The position numbers and the translations under genes are program-made. 50,244 nucleotides of DNA. It comes from Candidatus Woesearchaeota archaeon. Lineage in GTDB: Archaea; Nanobdellota; Nanobdellia; Woesearchaeales; DSVV01. The stretch's first letter is position 1. Every line of letters starts with the position of its first letter. Positions 8,343 through 16,634 of the stretch are shown here, one piece after another. The stretch covers positions 1 through 50,244 of the forward strand of contig JAGVYW010000033.1 of the NCBI GenBank assembly GCA_018303075.1, in the 5' to 3' direction. The notes under the pieces were generated by a model. It was given only the letters and a program-made list of their open reading frames with translations, was not told where the DNA came from and did not search any database.

Positions 8343-8669
8343 ATGCTTGATACATTGCTATGGTTAATATTAATATTTGCACTTTCTGCAATTCCTTTAA
8401 ATTTAGCTGTGAAGATGCTGTCTGGACACTCAACATTGTTAAGGGTAGTGATTGTTAATATCATAGTAGCTGTTCTTACATTTGTAATAGATATTTATTT
8501 TACTCTAATATATTCGTTGATTATCTCATTCTTTGCCTTGTTATATGTTTATACTGTTATGTTTGATTTAAGCTATTTTCGTGCATTTCTTGCATGGATA
8601 TTGCAGTTTGTTATTATTGTAGTTGTTTGGGCAGCATTCTTGTATTTGTTTTCTATTCGATTATTTTGA
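8343..8669 (+). CDS. Small polytopic membrane protein of unknown function
   Basis: The 108 residues are almost entirely hydrophobic and give about four membrane helices (roughly 3-24, 34-58, 60-80 and 84-105), with few charged residues and no motif I recognise. An archaeal promoter precedes it. It lies between the PAC2 gene and rpl15e with its own start signal, so I do not assign it to either unit. Confidence 0.6.
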   Translation: MLDTLLWLILIFALSAIPLNLAVKMLSGHSTLLRVVIVNIIVAVLTFVIDIYFTLIYSLIISFFALLYVYTVMFDLSYFRAFLAWILQFVIIVVVWAAFLYLFSIRLF

Positions 8670-8674
8670 TTAAC

Positions 8675-8683
8675 TTTATAAAT
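8675..8683 (+). promoter_or_regulatory. TATA box of rpl15e
   Basis: TTTATAAAT predicts a start of transcription near 8703. This leaves an unusually long leader of about 125 bases before the L15e start codon at 8830. Confidence 0.45.
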
Positions 8684-8712
8684 AAACCTTAAATCTATAC
8701 TCTATAATCAAT

Positions 8713-8804
8713 GTGGGTAGTTGCTTACCTGAAGATTATCTAGTTAGTAGTCAATAGTTTGTAGTTATTGGTAATCTAGCTACAAATCATAGATTGCTAA
8801 CCAC
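8713..8804 (+). promoter_or_regulatory. Structured 5' leader of rpl15e
   Basis: A 10-bp stem with one G-U pair is formed by TTTGTAGTTA (8758-8767) and TAGCTACAAA (8777-8786), around a 9-base loop. GTGGGTAG (8713-8720) can pair with CTAACCAC (8797-8804) at 7 of 8 positions, closing an outer stem around it. The GGAGG ribosome-binding site follows at 8817-8821. The arrangement could serve as an autoregulatory leader or be merely a stable leader. Confidence 0.4.
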
Positions 8805-8829
8805 AAATCAGTATATGGAGGCTATGAAA

Positions 8830-9408
8830 ATGGGATTATACCAATATATAAGAGAAGCCTGGAAAAAGCCAGATGATACAATAAAGCAAGTGATGCAGCA
8901 GAGGCTTATCGAATGGAGACGAGAACCTGCAACATTTAGAATTGAAAGACCAACTAGGCTGGATAGAGCTCGTTCTTTGGGGTATAGAGCAAAACCAGGA
9001 ATTCTTGTTGTTCGTCAAAGAGTACAGCGAGGAGGCCATTGGAAGCCAAAACCAGACGGTGGAAGAAAACCAAAAAGATTTGGTATGCACATGGTGCTAA
9101 AGAAAAGCTATCAAAGAATAGCTGAAGAAAGAGCAGCTGATAAATATCCTAATTGTGAAGTGCTTAACAGCTATTGGGTTGCTAAGGATGGAAATTATTA
9201 TTGGTTTGAAGTGATAATTATTGATAAAAACCATCCTGCTATTAAGTCAGACAAACAACTGTCATGGATTGCAGAAAAGCAGCATACTGGAAGAGCTTAT
9301 CGAGGCTTAACATCTGCTGCAAGACGAGGAAGAGGAATGCATAGAAAAGGTGTTGGTGCTGAAAAAGTAAGGCCAAGCAATCGAGCAAATGATAGATTGT
9401 TGAGATAA
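8830..9408 (+). CDS. rpl15e: Ribosomal protein L15e
   Basis: The 192-residue large-subunit protein begins with the family N-terminus [14 protein letters not shown]. It contains [34 protein letters not shown], the [17 protein letters not shown] core, and a basic tail with [20 protein letters not shown] at 8817-8821 is 8 bases before the ATG at 8830, which decides against the upstream ATGs at 8815 and 8824 and the TTG at 8794. It is monocistronic, with a convergent gene just downstream. Confidence 0.95.
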   Translation: MGLYQYIREAWKKPDDTIKQVMQQRLIEWRREPATFRIERPTRLDRARSLGYRAKPGILVVRQRVQRGGHWKPKPDGGRKPKRFGMHMVLKKSYQRIAEERAADKYPNCEVLNSYWVAKDGNYYWFEVIIIDKNHPAIKSDKQLSWIAEKQHTGRAYRGLTSAARRGRGMHRKGVGAEKVRPSNRANDRLLR

Positions 9409-9436
9409 AACTTTTATTTTTTTGATTTTTTATTAT

Positions 9437-9985
9437 CTATATACATGTCCATGTTCCAGAAATATCACATTTACCTGAGGGACATTCACCATCATCTTCA
9501 CAAGGTATTGGAGCACATTCTTCTTCACAGTTTCCACCACAGTCAATTCCTTCTTCATCTTCATTTTGTATGCCGTCATCACATGTACTAGATTGTTTTG
9601 GAGCTGTACATTCAAGATTTCCAACACTGCCGATAGTAATACCATCACAACCAATGACTTTATATTCTGCAGATAATGGAACTATATTACCACCTTGATC
9701 TTTAAAATAAATGCAAATCTTTTTGTTGGTGTTGACCATCTGTTTTAGCTCATTGCATGTTTTTCCAGATAATTGTTCAGCTTCTTCCTGTGTCAACATA
9801 CCGTCTTCAAATAATTCGTTTGTATCAATTGATTTTGTGATAAGTTCAGCTTCAGATGTTAATTCTTTATGTTTTGGTGTTGTAAATATGACCGCGTAAA
9901 ACATAACAATTGCAATAAGAAAAATCATCATTGCCATAAATACTTCTAATGACCATGTCTGGGCTTTCGTACGTCTTTTTCTCAT
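9437..9985 (-). CDS. Pilin-like anchored protein with Cys-rich C-terminal motif
   Basis: The 182-residue protein opens with a basic stretch (MRKRRTKAQ), then TWSLEVF and a long hydrophobic helix (about 13-34), the layout of archaeal class III (type IV pilin) signal peptides cut near K-A-Q. The exposed part ends in a Cys-rich region with CDDGIQNEDEEGIDCGGNC, followed by C-x(5)-C type pairs. This motif recurs in secreted proteins of many organisms and probably forms disulfides. It is likely a minor pilin or cell-surface protein. It heads no visible operon but lies 52 bp downstream of the coiled-coil gene on the same strand. Confidence 0.7.
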   Translation of the reverse strand: MRKRRTKAQTWSLEVFMAMMIFLIAIVMFYAVIFTTPKHKELTSEAELITKSIDTNELFEDGMLTQEEAEQLSGKTCNELKQMVNTNKKICIYFKDQGGNIVPLSAEYKVIGCDGITIGSVGNLECTAPKQSSTCDDGIQNEDEEGIDCGGNCEEECAPIPCEDDGECPSGKCDISGTWTCI

Positions 9986-10037
9986 GATTGTTTCTCTTTA
10001 ACTATTGTCTTTTATATATTTTTGGATTTATACATTA

Positions 10038-10604
10038 TTATGGACTATACTTTACATTGCTCTGATATTCGCCAAGTAATGTCTTTACTATTCTTTTTGT
10101 TGCATGTGTGATATCGTCAATTGTCTGTCTGTCAGCATTTTCGTGAGGATTTTGATTTGCAAGCTGATTCATAACATTGTATATATCTTCAACTTTTGCT
10201 CGTTCATAAGGGTTTAATGGCAGTCCTGTATCTAAAATATCTTTGAGATTTGTGTACATGCCTATCATAGAACTAACATTTGTTTTGTATTCAGTTTGCT
10301 GTGAAATGTCTTCTTTTCGCTGAGGAGATTCATGTCCGATTGTTTCTTCTAATGACTGCTGGAGCTGTGCTTTTTCTTCAAGAATCTTCTTCCGTATCAA
10401 TTCATCAGTTAATTGCTGGTCTTTTTTTTGTTTTATCTCTGTCTCTGTATCTTCCAGCATCTTTTTTGCTTCTGTAATTTCTTTATCGAGATTTTTCTTT
10501 TTTTCTTCTTCAAACTGTTTTAATTTTGCTATTCTTGCTTCAGGAGACAATGTTAATAATTCTTCTCTGCTTAATGTTGTTTGTTTATTTTTTTCATCAG
10601 CCAT
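10038..10604 (-). CDS. Coiled-coil protein of unknown function
   Basis: The 188 residues are soluble and highly charged. A long coiled coil covers about 20-90 (repeated E/K heptads with KKILEEKAQLQQ), followed by a helical C-terminal half containing NPYERAKVEDIYNVMNQLA. There is no signal or membrane segment. I do not recognise a family. It lies 26 bp after the 494-residue protein on the same strand, so the two are probably co-transcribed and may bind each other. Confidence 0.65.
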   Translation of the reverse strand: MADEKNKQTTLSREELLTLSPEARIAKLKQFEEEKKKNLDKEITEAKKMLEDTETEIKQKKDQQLTDELIRKKILEEKAQLQQSLEETIGHESPQRKEDISQQTEYKTNVSSMIGMYTNLKDILDTGLPLNPYERAKVEDIYNVMNQLANQNPHENADRQTIDDITHATKRIVKTLLGEYQSNVKYSP

Positions 10605-10630
10605 TTGTTTTCATCTGCTTAAAATAGTAT

Positions 10631-12115
10631 TTACCAGTTGAGTAATTTCTCCTTCTTCTTATAGTTTTTGTAGGTCTGCCAGATTGCATCACCTGCTACT
10701 CTTTTTGCTGTATCTTTCTCTGTTTCTAACATAGGTTCTGATAATTTTATTTCATCATGACCACGTCCTCCTTTTCCATGGCCGTCATGTTTTCCATGAG
10801 ATGAAGCAGATTTAAAAGAGATAAATGTTCCTAAAATACTTTCGATGAATGATTTCTTTTTCTTTTCATGATGATCATCTTTTTTCTTTTCAAAAGCTGT
10901 TTCATCTCCTGCTTCTTTTAAGTATCGTTCTAATTCATCACCTAATGCTTCCATTGCTGCTTTTACAGATGAATCCACTGATTTTAATAATTCTAAATCT
11001 TCTTTCTCTCTCATTTTGATATAATTCTGTATATTCTTATCTTCCCATGCATAAGTACGAAGTGTAATATCAGTTAATCCTACATGGATTGGACCTCGTT
11101 GATATTCTTGCTGATAAGATAATGTTGGTTTGCTCCTGTACATGATTGTGAGAATAACAACTGCTTTTATCTTTTTATTTCTTCGTTCCATTCTATTAAT
11201 TGTTAGTTCAACTGGGAACTTTTGGCATAAGATTTCAATTTCAATGATTGAACCTTCAAATGCAGCAATCAAATCAGGAGATTTAGTTTTATCAGATAAT
11301 TCTAATCTTCTTATGTTTCTTAAATATGGTTTTACCCAGCTGAGGTACATCTTTATAATTTCAAAATGCTGGCGGAGATATTTTATTGTAAAGATTCTTC
11401 TGTTTTTTAATTCATTGAATGTTGCTTTTTTCCAGTCTAAATAAGTACGCAGTTTTCTCTTTAAAACTTCTTTTACTTTTTTGTTGAAATCAAGAGCGTT
11501 TATCATCTCATCAACATCTTCTGGTTCTCTTGGATGGATTGAAAAAAATAGATCTGGCAGTGTTGTAAATTGTAACTCTCTTGCCATCCCATAGACTGAT
11601 GCTGGGTTTTTTGAACCTTGTTCTACTAAGTCAATCCAGATTCCTTTTAATGTAATCTCTGCACTTTCTCTACTTTTGCTTTCTGTATAACTATCATTAT
11701 AATACTGCAATCTTTCGTCTAATATTCTTAATTCCCGCACTAATTGAAATAATTCTTTTATCATCTTTCCAATTGTTGCGAGAAACTGTGAAACTTTATC
11801 CTGCTGCAACCCAATTCTTTGCTGTGCGCTTCCAAAAAAAGCAGAATGTTCTGACGCAGTAAATGTGTCTGTAATTTTTATAATATCGTGAAATCCTTGA
11901 TCATGACGAAGATGTTCTAACAGCCAAAAATATGTTTCTTCTATTGATTGATTAAATACTTGATATATTGTTCTGTATCTTTTTAATGGTTTTGGATAAC
12001 CTGTTTTTCCTGTAATATATTGACCAGCATTATCTCTACCTAGTTCTATCTCTTCTTCTTCCTTGAAACCGAATTTTGTTAATAATTCTGTTCCTTCAGG
12101 GCTTCCTTCACTCAT
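10631..12115 (-). CDS. Large alpha-helical protein of unknown function
   Basis: The 494-residue protein is cytosolic by composition and mostly helical. Middle segments are rich in aromatic and basic residues (RYRTIYQVFNQSIEETYFWL near 47-66, and KYLRQHFEIIKMYLSWVKPY). A low-complexity Lys/His/Asp/Gly linker (about 407-455, including HHEKKKK and HGKHDGHGKGG) separates a C-terminal helical tail. The His-rich linker could bind metal, but that is speculative. It heads a minus-strand unit with the coiled-coil gene and perhaps the pilin-like gene. I do not recognise a family. Confidence 0.65.
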   Translation of the reverse strand: MSEGSPEGTELLTKFGFKEEEEIELGRDNAGQYITGKTGYPKPLKRYRTIYQVFNQSIEETYFWLLEHLRHDQGFHDIIKITDTFTASEHSAFFGSAQQRIGLQQDKVSQFLATIGKMIKELFQLVRELRILDERLQYYNDSYTESKSRESAEITLKGIWIDLVEQGSKNPASVYGMARELQFTTLPDLFFSIHPREPEDVDEMINALDFNKKVKEVLKRKLRTYLDWKKATFNELKNRRIFTIKYLRQHFEIIKMYLSWVKPYLRNIRRLELSDKTKSPDLIAAFEGSIIEIEILCQKFPVELTINRMERRNKKIKAVVILTIMYRSKPTLSYQQEYQRGPIHVGLTDITLRTYAWEDKNIQNYIKMREKEDLELLKSVDSSVKAAMEALGDELERYLKEAGDETAFEKKKDDHHEKKKKSFIESILGTFISFKSASSHGKHDGHGKGGRGHDEIKLSEPMLETEKDTAKRVAGDAIWQTYKNYKKKEKLLNW

Positions 12116-12186
12116 AATTACCCCTTTTTGACATTTTTAATTTACATAGAATTTGTAGTTTATATACTTTATTATAAAGAGTTGCT

Positions 12187-12750
12187 TCAACAACTGTAGT
12201 TTGTCTTAACATTATGGTTATCTATCTTGAATCCAGAGTCTTCTGATGTTTCGATAAAGTCAATAGTTGCTCCTCTCATATGATTTAAGCTTTTCTCGTC
12301 AATGCATATTATTATCCCTTTTTTCTCAATAACTATGTCACATTCTTGCGGTCCTTCTTCAAATGCTAAATCATAGTTTATTCCTGAGCATCCTTCTGGA
12401 ATAGCTTGTATCCTTAAAACAGCGTCTTCTTTACCTTCGCTTTTCATCAATTGCAGCACTTTTTCAGCTGCTTTATCAGTGATTGTCAATGTTTCAGTTG
12501 ATGTTGTTTCAGGCGATGTTTCCTTTTTCTTAGGCGCTTGGCTAGCTGCTTTATTTAATTCCTGAAGCATTTCTTTAAATCTATTGTCATCCATACCATG
12601 ACCAATTGTACCTTGCTCTAAAGTTTCCCATGCTGATGCATGGCAGCCAATACAATGTAATCCATAATCCAGCATAATCTGTACACATTGCGGATACTTT
12701 TCTACTATTTCTCCAATTGTCATATCTTTGTGAATCAATTGTTCTGGCAT
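12187..12750 (-). CDS. DUF1858 - IscA/HesB-like fusion protein
   Basis: Two domains are joined in 187 residues. Residues 1-70 match DUF1858, a redox-disulfide domain, with the LDYGLHCIGCHAS pair C33-x2-C36. Residues 87-187 match the A-type Fe-S carrier fold (LTITDKAAEKVLQLM, then the conserved IPEGCSGINYDL with C121). In classic IscA a CxC pair near the end completes the cluster site. Here the end is NVKTNYSC, with a single C187, so the site is altered or shortened. A Pro/Thr/Ser linker joins the parts. The role is probably Fe-S cluster handling. The gene next upstream on the same strand is a ferredoxin 59 bp away. Confidence 0.8.
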   Translation of the reverse strand: MPEQLIHKDMTIGEIVEKYPQCVQIMLDYGLHCIGCHASAWETLEQGTIGHGMDDNRFKEMLQELNKAASQAPKKKETSPETTSTETLTITDKAAEKVLQLMKSEGKEDAVLRIQAIPEGCSGINYDLAFEEGPQECDIVIEKKGIIICIDEKSLNHMRGATIDFIETSEDSGFKIDNHNVKTNYSC

Positions 12751-12809
12751 AAAAAAATCACTCTGTTCGTTTTTTATTAATAACTACGAACCAATTATTT
12801 CTAATTTTT

Positions 12810-13064
12810 TTAGATTATCTTTTCATCTGTCTCTTTATTTTTTATATGTATAACATTTACAGGGCAGGCATCTGCAGCATCTTTGTTTGCAATAAGTTCT
12901 TTTTCTTCAATATCTCTTTCTTCCCAGCCATCTGCTCTTTTGATTGAGTCTTTAATATCAGATTTACCGTCTTCGTGCATCTCCCAATATTCTGGAGAGA
13001 TTGCAGCGCATGCAGCACAGCCAATGCAGTCAGGTCTGTTATGTTCTATTTTAAATTTTACCAT
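12810..13064 (-). CDS. Ferredoxin with one [4Fe-4S] cluster
   Basis: The 84-residue protein has the single-cluster motif C13-x2-C16-x2-C19 and a distant C67-P, which together can bind one [4Fe-4S] cluster. The sequence between them is acidic (EYWEMHEDGKSD), as in archaeal and thermophilic ferredoxins. It should carry electrons in the cytoplasm. A TATA-like CTTTATAAAG (13091-13100) lies upstream on the minus strand. It probably shares a transcript with the DUF1858-IscA gene downstream of it. Confidence 0.88.
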   Translation of the reverse strand: MVKFKIEHNRPDCIGCAACAAISPEYWEMHEDGKSDIKDSIKRADGWEERDIEEKELIANKDAADACPVNVIHIKNKETDEKII

Positions 13065-13268
13065 AATCTATTTTCTATGAATTTGGCTAACTTTATAAAG
13101 CTTTTTGTTATTTTTTATAAGAAAATTTATATAAAATTATAGATTTAATTATAATTAACTTCTAGCTGAAAAATAGTTAGAATTATTGAAGTTCTTTCAA
13201 TTCCATTACCCTTTAGGATTGAATAACAAAACAAACTTTTTTAAACATGTATGTAATCTTATCTAATT

Positions 13269-13721
13269 ATGGAGATAATGGAACCAAATAGTGCAATACC
13301 TAAATTTAAATATCTGGATCATACTTCTGAGGCGAAGTTTCAAGCTAATGGAGCAACAATGGAAGAAGCATTTGCTCATTCAGTTTTAGCTATGTTTAAT
13401 ATGTTGACTGATATTAAAAAGGTTAAACCTGTGTTGAGAAAGGAGATTGAGATAAAAGCACCAAAATTAGATACTTTGTTATTTGATTTTCTTGATCAAT
13501 TTGTTGTATTATTAGATACAGATGGGTTTATTGCAAATCAAGTAGATTCATTAAAAATTACAAAAAAGTTTGAGATGTATACATTGAAAGCAATTGTCAG
13601 AGGAGATTCTTACAAAGATTATGATGTACATGGTTCATTGAAAGCAATAACATATAATGATATGGTTATCAAACAGCAGAAGAATGGTACATGGATAGTA
13701 CAGGTTGTTGTTGATATATAA
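13269..13721 (+). CDS. Archease, RtcB-activating protein
   Basis: The 150-residue protein matches archease: FKYLDHTSEAKFQANGATMEEAF at the start, the MFNMLTDI helix, LLFDFLDQFVVLLDTDGF, and the conserved terminus with KAITYNDM and WIVQVVVDI. The acidic residues that bind metal (D in LDHTSE, the final DI) are present. Archease speeds guanylylation and multiple turnover by RtcB. The gene lies directly before rtcB, the usual pairing. A TATA-like TTTTTTAAAC at 13237-13246 is about 25 bp upstream. The ATG at 13278 is a possible alternative start. Confidence 0.92.
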   Translation: MEIMEPNSAIPKFKYLDHTSEAKFQANGATMEEAFAHSVLAMFNMLTDIKKVKPVLRKEIEIKAPKLDTLLFDFLDQFVVLLDTDGFIANQVDSLKITKKFEMYTLKAIVRGDSYKDYDVHGSLKAITYNDMVIKQQKNGTWIVQVVVDI

Positions 13722-13763
13722 TCTAATATTTTGGCAAACACAACATACGAAAAAAGTGATTTT

Positions 13764-15230
13764 ATGAAAAAATTTGAAGTATCTGGAATGAAAATCAAAA
13801 AGATAAATGATTATCTATATGAGCTTGAACAGCGAAGTTCAATGAATGTTCCTGTTAAAATATTTGCATCAGAAGCATTGATGGAGAATCTTGTCAAAGA
13901 TAATGCAATAATGCAGGCAAAGAATATGACGGAAATGCCAGGCATACAGAAAAATGCTCTAATCATGCCAGATGCACATCAAGGATATGGTTTTCCAGTC
14001 GGAGGAGTTGCAGCTTTTCCTATAGATAACGGTTGTATTTCACCTGGAGGCACAGGATTTGATATAAATTGCGGTGTCCGTCTTTTATCAACACAATTAA
14101 CAAAAGAAGATGTTGAACCAAAGATAAAAGAACTGCTTGATGTTTTATTTCAAAATGTTCATTGCGGTGTTGGAAGCGAATCAAATGTAAGGCTGACGCA
14201 TGCAGAATTAGATGAAGTGCTCAATGGTGGATTAGATTGGGCAAAAGAGCATGGCTATGCAACTCAGCATGATATTGATCATTGTGAAGAAAACGGCAGA
14301 ATGAAGCAGGCAGATGCAGGCAAGGTTTCACCAACTGCTAAAAAAAGAGGAAAGAATCAGCTGGGTACACTTGGCGCAGGCAACCATTTTCTAGAAATAC
14401 AGATTGTTGATGAGATCTTTGATGAAAAAACAGCAAAGGCATTTGAAATCTATGAAAAAGGGCAGATTGTTGTTATGATACATTCAGGCAGCAGAGGATT
14501 AGGGCATCAAGTTTGTACTGACTTTCTTCGAAGAATAGAAGATGAATTACCTGAGTTAATTGCAAAGCTGCCTGAAAAAGATTTAGCATATGCACCAACA
14601 AGTTCACCAATTGCGAAGGATTATTTGCAAGCAATGGCAGCAGCAGCAAATTTTGGCTGGTGCAACAGGCAATTGATGGTATTCAATATTAGGAAGTCTT
14701 TTGCTAAAGTATTTGGAACAGAATATAATTGCAAGCAAGTTGAATTGAAAACAGTTTATGATGTAGCTCATAATATAGTCAAGGTTGAAGAGTATATTAT
14801 TGATGGTGTTTCTAAAAAACTCTACGTCCATAGAAAAGGTGCAACACGAGCATTTGGACCAAATCACAAAGAACTACCAAGAGATTATCAAAAGACAGGA
14901 CAGCCAATATTATTGCCAGGCAGCATGGGTACTGATTCGTATGTATTAGTTGGAACTGATAAAGCAATGCAGGAGACATTTGCTTCTACTCCTCATGGCG
15001 CAGGAAGAGTGATGAGCAGAAATGCTGCTAACAAATTGTTCAAAGGAGAACAGATTAAAAATGAATTAGAGAAAAGAAACATCTTTATTAAATCTGCATC
15101 ATGGAAAGGCTTGTCTGAAGAAGCTCCTGCAGTCTATAAAGACGTTGATGAAGTTGTGCGAGTATCACATGAAGCTGGGATTGGAAAGTTAGTTGCAAAA
15201 TTAGTGCCTTTTGGTGTGCTGAAGGGATAA
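13764..15230 (+). CDS. rtcB: tRNA-splicing RNA ligase RtcB
   Basis: The protein (488 residues from this start) has all RtcB landmarks: MPDAHQGYGFPVGGVAAFP, GGTGFDINCGVRLL, LGTLGAGNHFLEIQ, HSGSRGLGHQVC, NFGWCNRQL and the guanylate-accepting HGAGR (H411). It joins 2',3'-cyclic phosphate and 5'-OH RNA ends in tRNA splicing and repair, using GTP and Mn2+. The frame extends upstream to a TTG at 13731. ATG 13764 is preferred because GTGAT (13756-13760) precedes it; ATG 13788 is also possible and fits the usual family N-terminus. No intein is present. Confidence 0.93.
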   Translation: MKKFEVSGMKIKKINDYLYELEQRSSMNVPVKIFASEALMENLVKDNAIMQAKNMTEMPGIQKNALIMPDAHQGYGFPVGGVAAFPIDNGCISPGGTGFDINCGVRLLSTQLTKEDVEPKIKELLDVLFQNVHCGVGSESNVRLTHAELDEVLNGGLDWAKEHGYATQHDIDHCEENGRMKQADAGKVSPTAKKRGKNQLGTLGAGNHFLEIQIVDEIFDEKTAKAFEIYEKGQIVVMIHSGSRGLGHQVCTDFLRRIEDELPELIAKLPEKDLAYAPTSSPIAKDYLQAMAAAANFGWCNRQLMVFNIRKSFAKVFGTEYNCKQVELKTVYDVAHNIVKVEEYIIDGVSKKLYVHRKGATRAFGPNHKELPRDYQKTGQPILLPGSMGTDSYVLVGTDKAMQETFASTPHGAGRVMSRNAANKLFKGEQIKNELEKRNIFIKSASWKGLSEEAPAVYKDVDEVVRVSHEAGIGKLVAKLVPFGVLKG

Positions 15231-15276
15231 TGGGCATTCTTTCTTAATTTATGCAACACAGCATAATTATCGTAAC

Positions 15277-15312
15277 ATTTATAAACAACACCATAATAGT
15301 ATCAATTGATAC
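15277..15312 (+). promoter_or_regulatory. Promoter with palindromic operator of the MNT/HEPN locus
   Basis: A TATA box, ATTTATAAAC (15277-15286), is followed by a perfect 14-bp palindrome GTATCAATTGATAC at 15299-15312, placed across the expected transcription start and just before the ATG at 15317. The position fits an operator for autoregulation by the winged-helix part of the first gene product. Confidence 0.55.
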
Positions 15313-15316
15313 CAAA

Positions 15317-15910
15317 ATGGAAACAAAAATAAGAATTATTGATCAGTTGGATAAAAATAGAAAAGGAGTTCATATTAGGGAGCTTGCTAGGCTGATAAAA
15401 ACAAGTTATAATAATACTGTTAGAAATATAGGGATACTTGAAAAAGAAAATACAATAAAAAAAGAAAAAGATGCAAATTTAATAAAATTAAAGCTAAAAA
15501 ACAATCCTTTAACAGTTGCATACCTTAAGCAAGTTCACACAGAAAACTTTCTTTCCCTTCCAAAGAAAATCTCAAATGCAATAACTGAATTTCTTAATGA
15601 ACTTGAAGAAAAACCATTGATAGCGATACTATTTGGTTCATACGCAAAAGGAAATTTCATACAAAATTCTGACATTGACATACTATTAGTTTTTCAAGAA
15701 ATAACAAACCAAAAAAATATTGAGAATACTGCAAAGAGAATAAGTGCGAGAACAAATACAAAAATAAGTCCTATTTATGTGAGTTACAAAGAATTTGAAA
15801 AAAATTTTTTAGACAAAGAGCATGAATTCTCAAATGAAATCAGAACTAATATAATAATAATTAATGGTATAGAGCACTATTGCAATATTTCATGGAGGTT
15901 TTGGAAATGA
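15317..15910 (+). CDS. MNT nucleotidyltransferase antitoxin with winged-helix N-terminus
   Basis: From ATG 15317 the protein has 197 residues. Residues about 1-60 form a winged helix-turn-helix (RIIDQLDKNRKGVHIRELAR and NNTVRNIGILEKEN). The rest is a minimal nucleotidyltransferase with the diagnostic LFGSYAKGNFIQNSDIDILL, that is GS-x(n)-DxD. In MNT/HEPN pairs the MNT protein transfers AMP to the HEPN toxin and so neutralises it. Fusion with a DNA-binding domain suggests direct autorepression at the palindrome just upstream. A longer frame from 15251 would include the promoter, so the later start is chosen. The stop overlaps the next start by 4 bases. Confidence 0.85.
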   Translation: METKIRIIDQLDKNRKGVHIRELARLIKTSYNNTVRNIGILEKENTIKKEKDANLIKLKLKNNPLTVAYLKQVHTENFLSLPKKISNAITEFLNELEEKPLIAILFGSYAKGNFIQNSDIDILLVFQEITNQKNIENTAKRISARTNTKISPIYVSYKEFEKNFLDKEHEFSNEIRTNIIIINGIEHYCNISWRFWK

Positions 15911-16461
15911 TATTTAATCCTCATAAGTTATTAAGAGATAAAGAATACTGTAAAAAATTATTTAAACATTACATTAAAACAAAAGCTCTCAGGAAAACAA
16001 ATCCAAATTTTGAAAAATACATCAGTAAAGCAATGTCAAACCTTGAATTAGCAAATTTCTTGTTTGAAGAACACAATTACTCAATAAAAGAAAAGCTTCC
16101 GAACAAAGATTTTTATGATTGGTGTATTACTATTTATTATTATTCAATATACCATGCCTCTCTCGCGTTGATTGCAAAATTAGGTTATAAATCAAATAGT
16201 CATCTTGCAACATTAGCAACAATAACCTTGTTTTATTATCATAAGGATAATGTACTAAAAGAAGAAGATGTTAATTTTTTATTGGAAAAAATAAATCTTG
16301 AGGAAAAAGAAATAGATTTTGTGATTGAATCAAAAAATTTAAGAGAAAGAGCATGTTATGGTGTGGATGAATCATTTAATCTATCAATTACAAAGATGCT
16401 CCAAAAGCAAACAGCAGACTTTGTAAATAAGATTAAAGAAATGCTTGATGTTGAATCGTGA
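15907..16461 (+). CDS. HEPN-domain toxin (UPF0332-like)
   Basis: The 184-residue all-helical protein has the HEPN layout: DWCITIYYYSIYHASLALI, GYKSNSHLATLATI, and a late helix with LRERACYG. UPF0332-type HEPN proteins usually have R-E-x-A-D-Y; here the Asp is replaced by Cys. No R-x(4-6)-H ribonuclease motif is visible, so RNase activity is uncertain. GGAGGT at 15894-15899, inside the end of the upstream gene, lies 7 bases before ATG 15907. The ATGA overlap shows translational coupling with the MNT gene. It is the toxin or target half of an MNT/HEPN system. Confidence 0.8.
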   Translation: MIFNPHKLLRDKEYCKKLFKHYIKTKALRKTNPNFEKYISKAMSNLELANFLFEEHNYSIKEKLPNKDFYDWCITIYYYSIYHASLALIAKLGYKSNSHLATLATITLFYYHKDNVLKEEDVNFLLEKINLEEKEIDFVIESKNLRERACYGVDESFNLSITKMLQKQTADFVNKIKEMLDVES

Positions 16462-16552
16462 TTATTATAATTGTGATTCGAATGTTTGTTAAGAATCGCA
16501 ACTTTATAGTCATCAAAACAATAAAAAACTTTGCCGAAAATTTTTTATTTTA

Positions 16553-16566
16553 GAAAGGTTTATATA
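16553..16566 (+). promoter_or_regulatory. BRE/TATA promoter of the membrane-protein pair
   Basis: GAAAGGTTTATATAG is a strong archaeal promoter. Transcription should begin near 16590, leaving a leader with GAGGTG at 16623-16628 before the TTG start at 16635. Confidence 0.55.
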
Positions 16567-16634
16567 GTAGTAGAAAAATAAAAATAACTATTAATTACGA
16601 TATTAATTAGATTATAAAAATTGAGGTGTTATAG

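Noticed and set aside
8701-8829. Possible tRNA or C/D box RNA in the rpl15e leader
   Set aside because: The stems do not make a cloverleaf, and no paired box C/D elements with the right spacing were found, so it is listed only as a structured leader.
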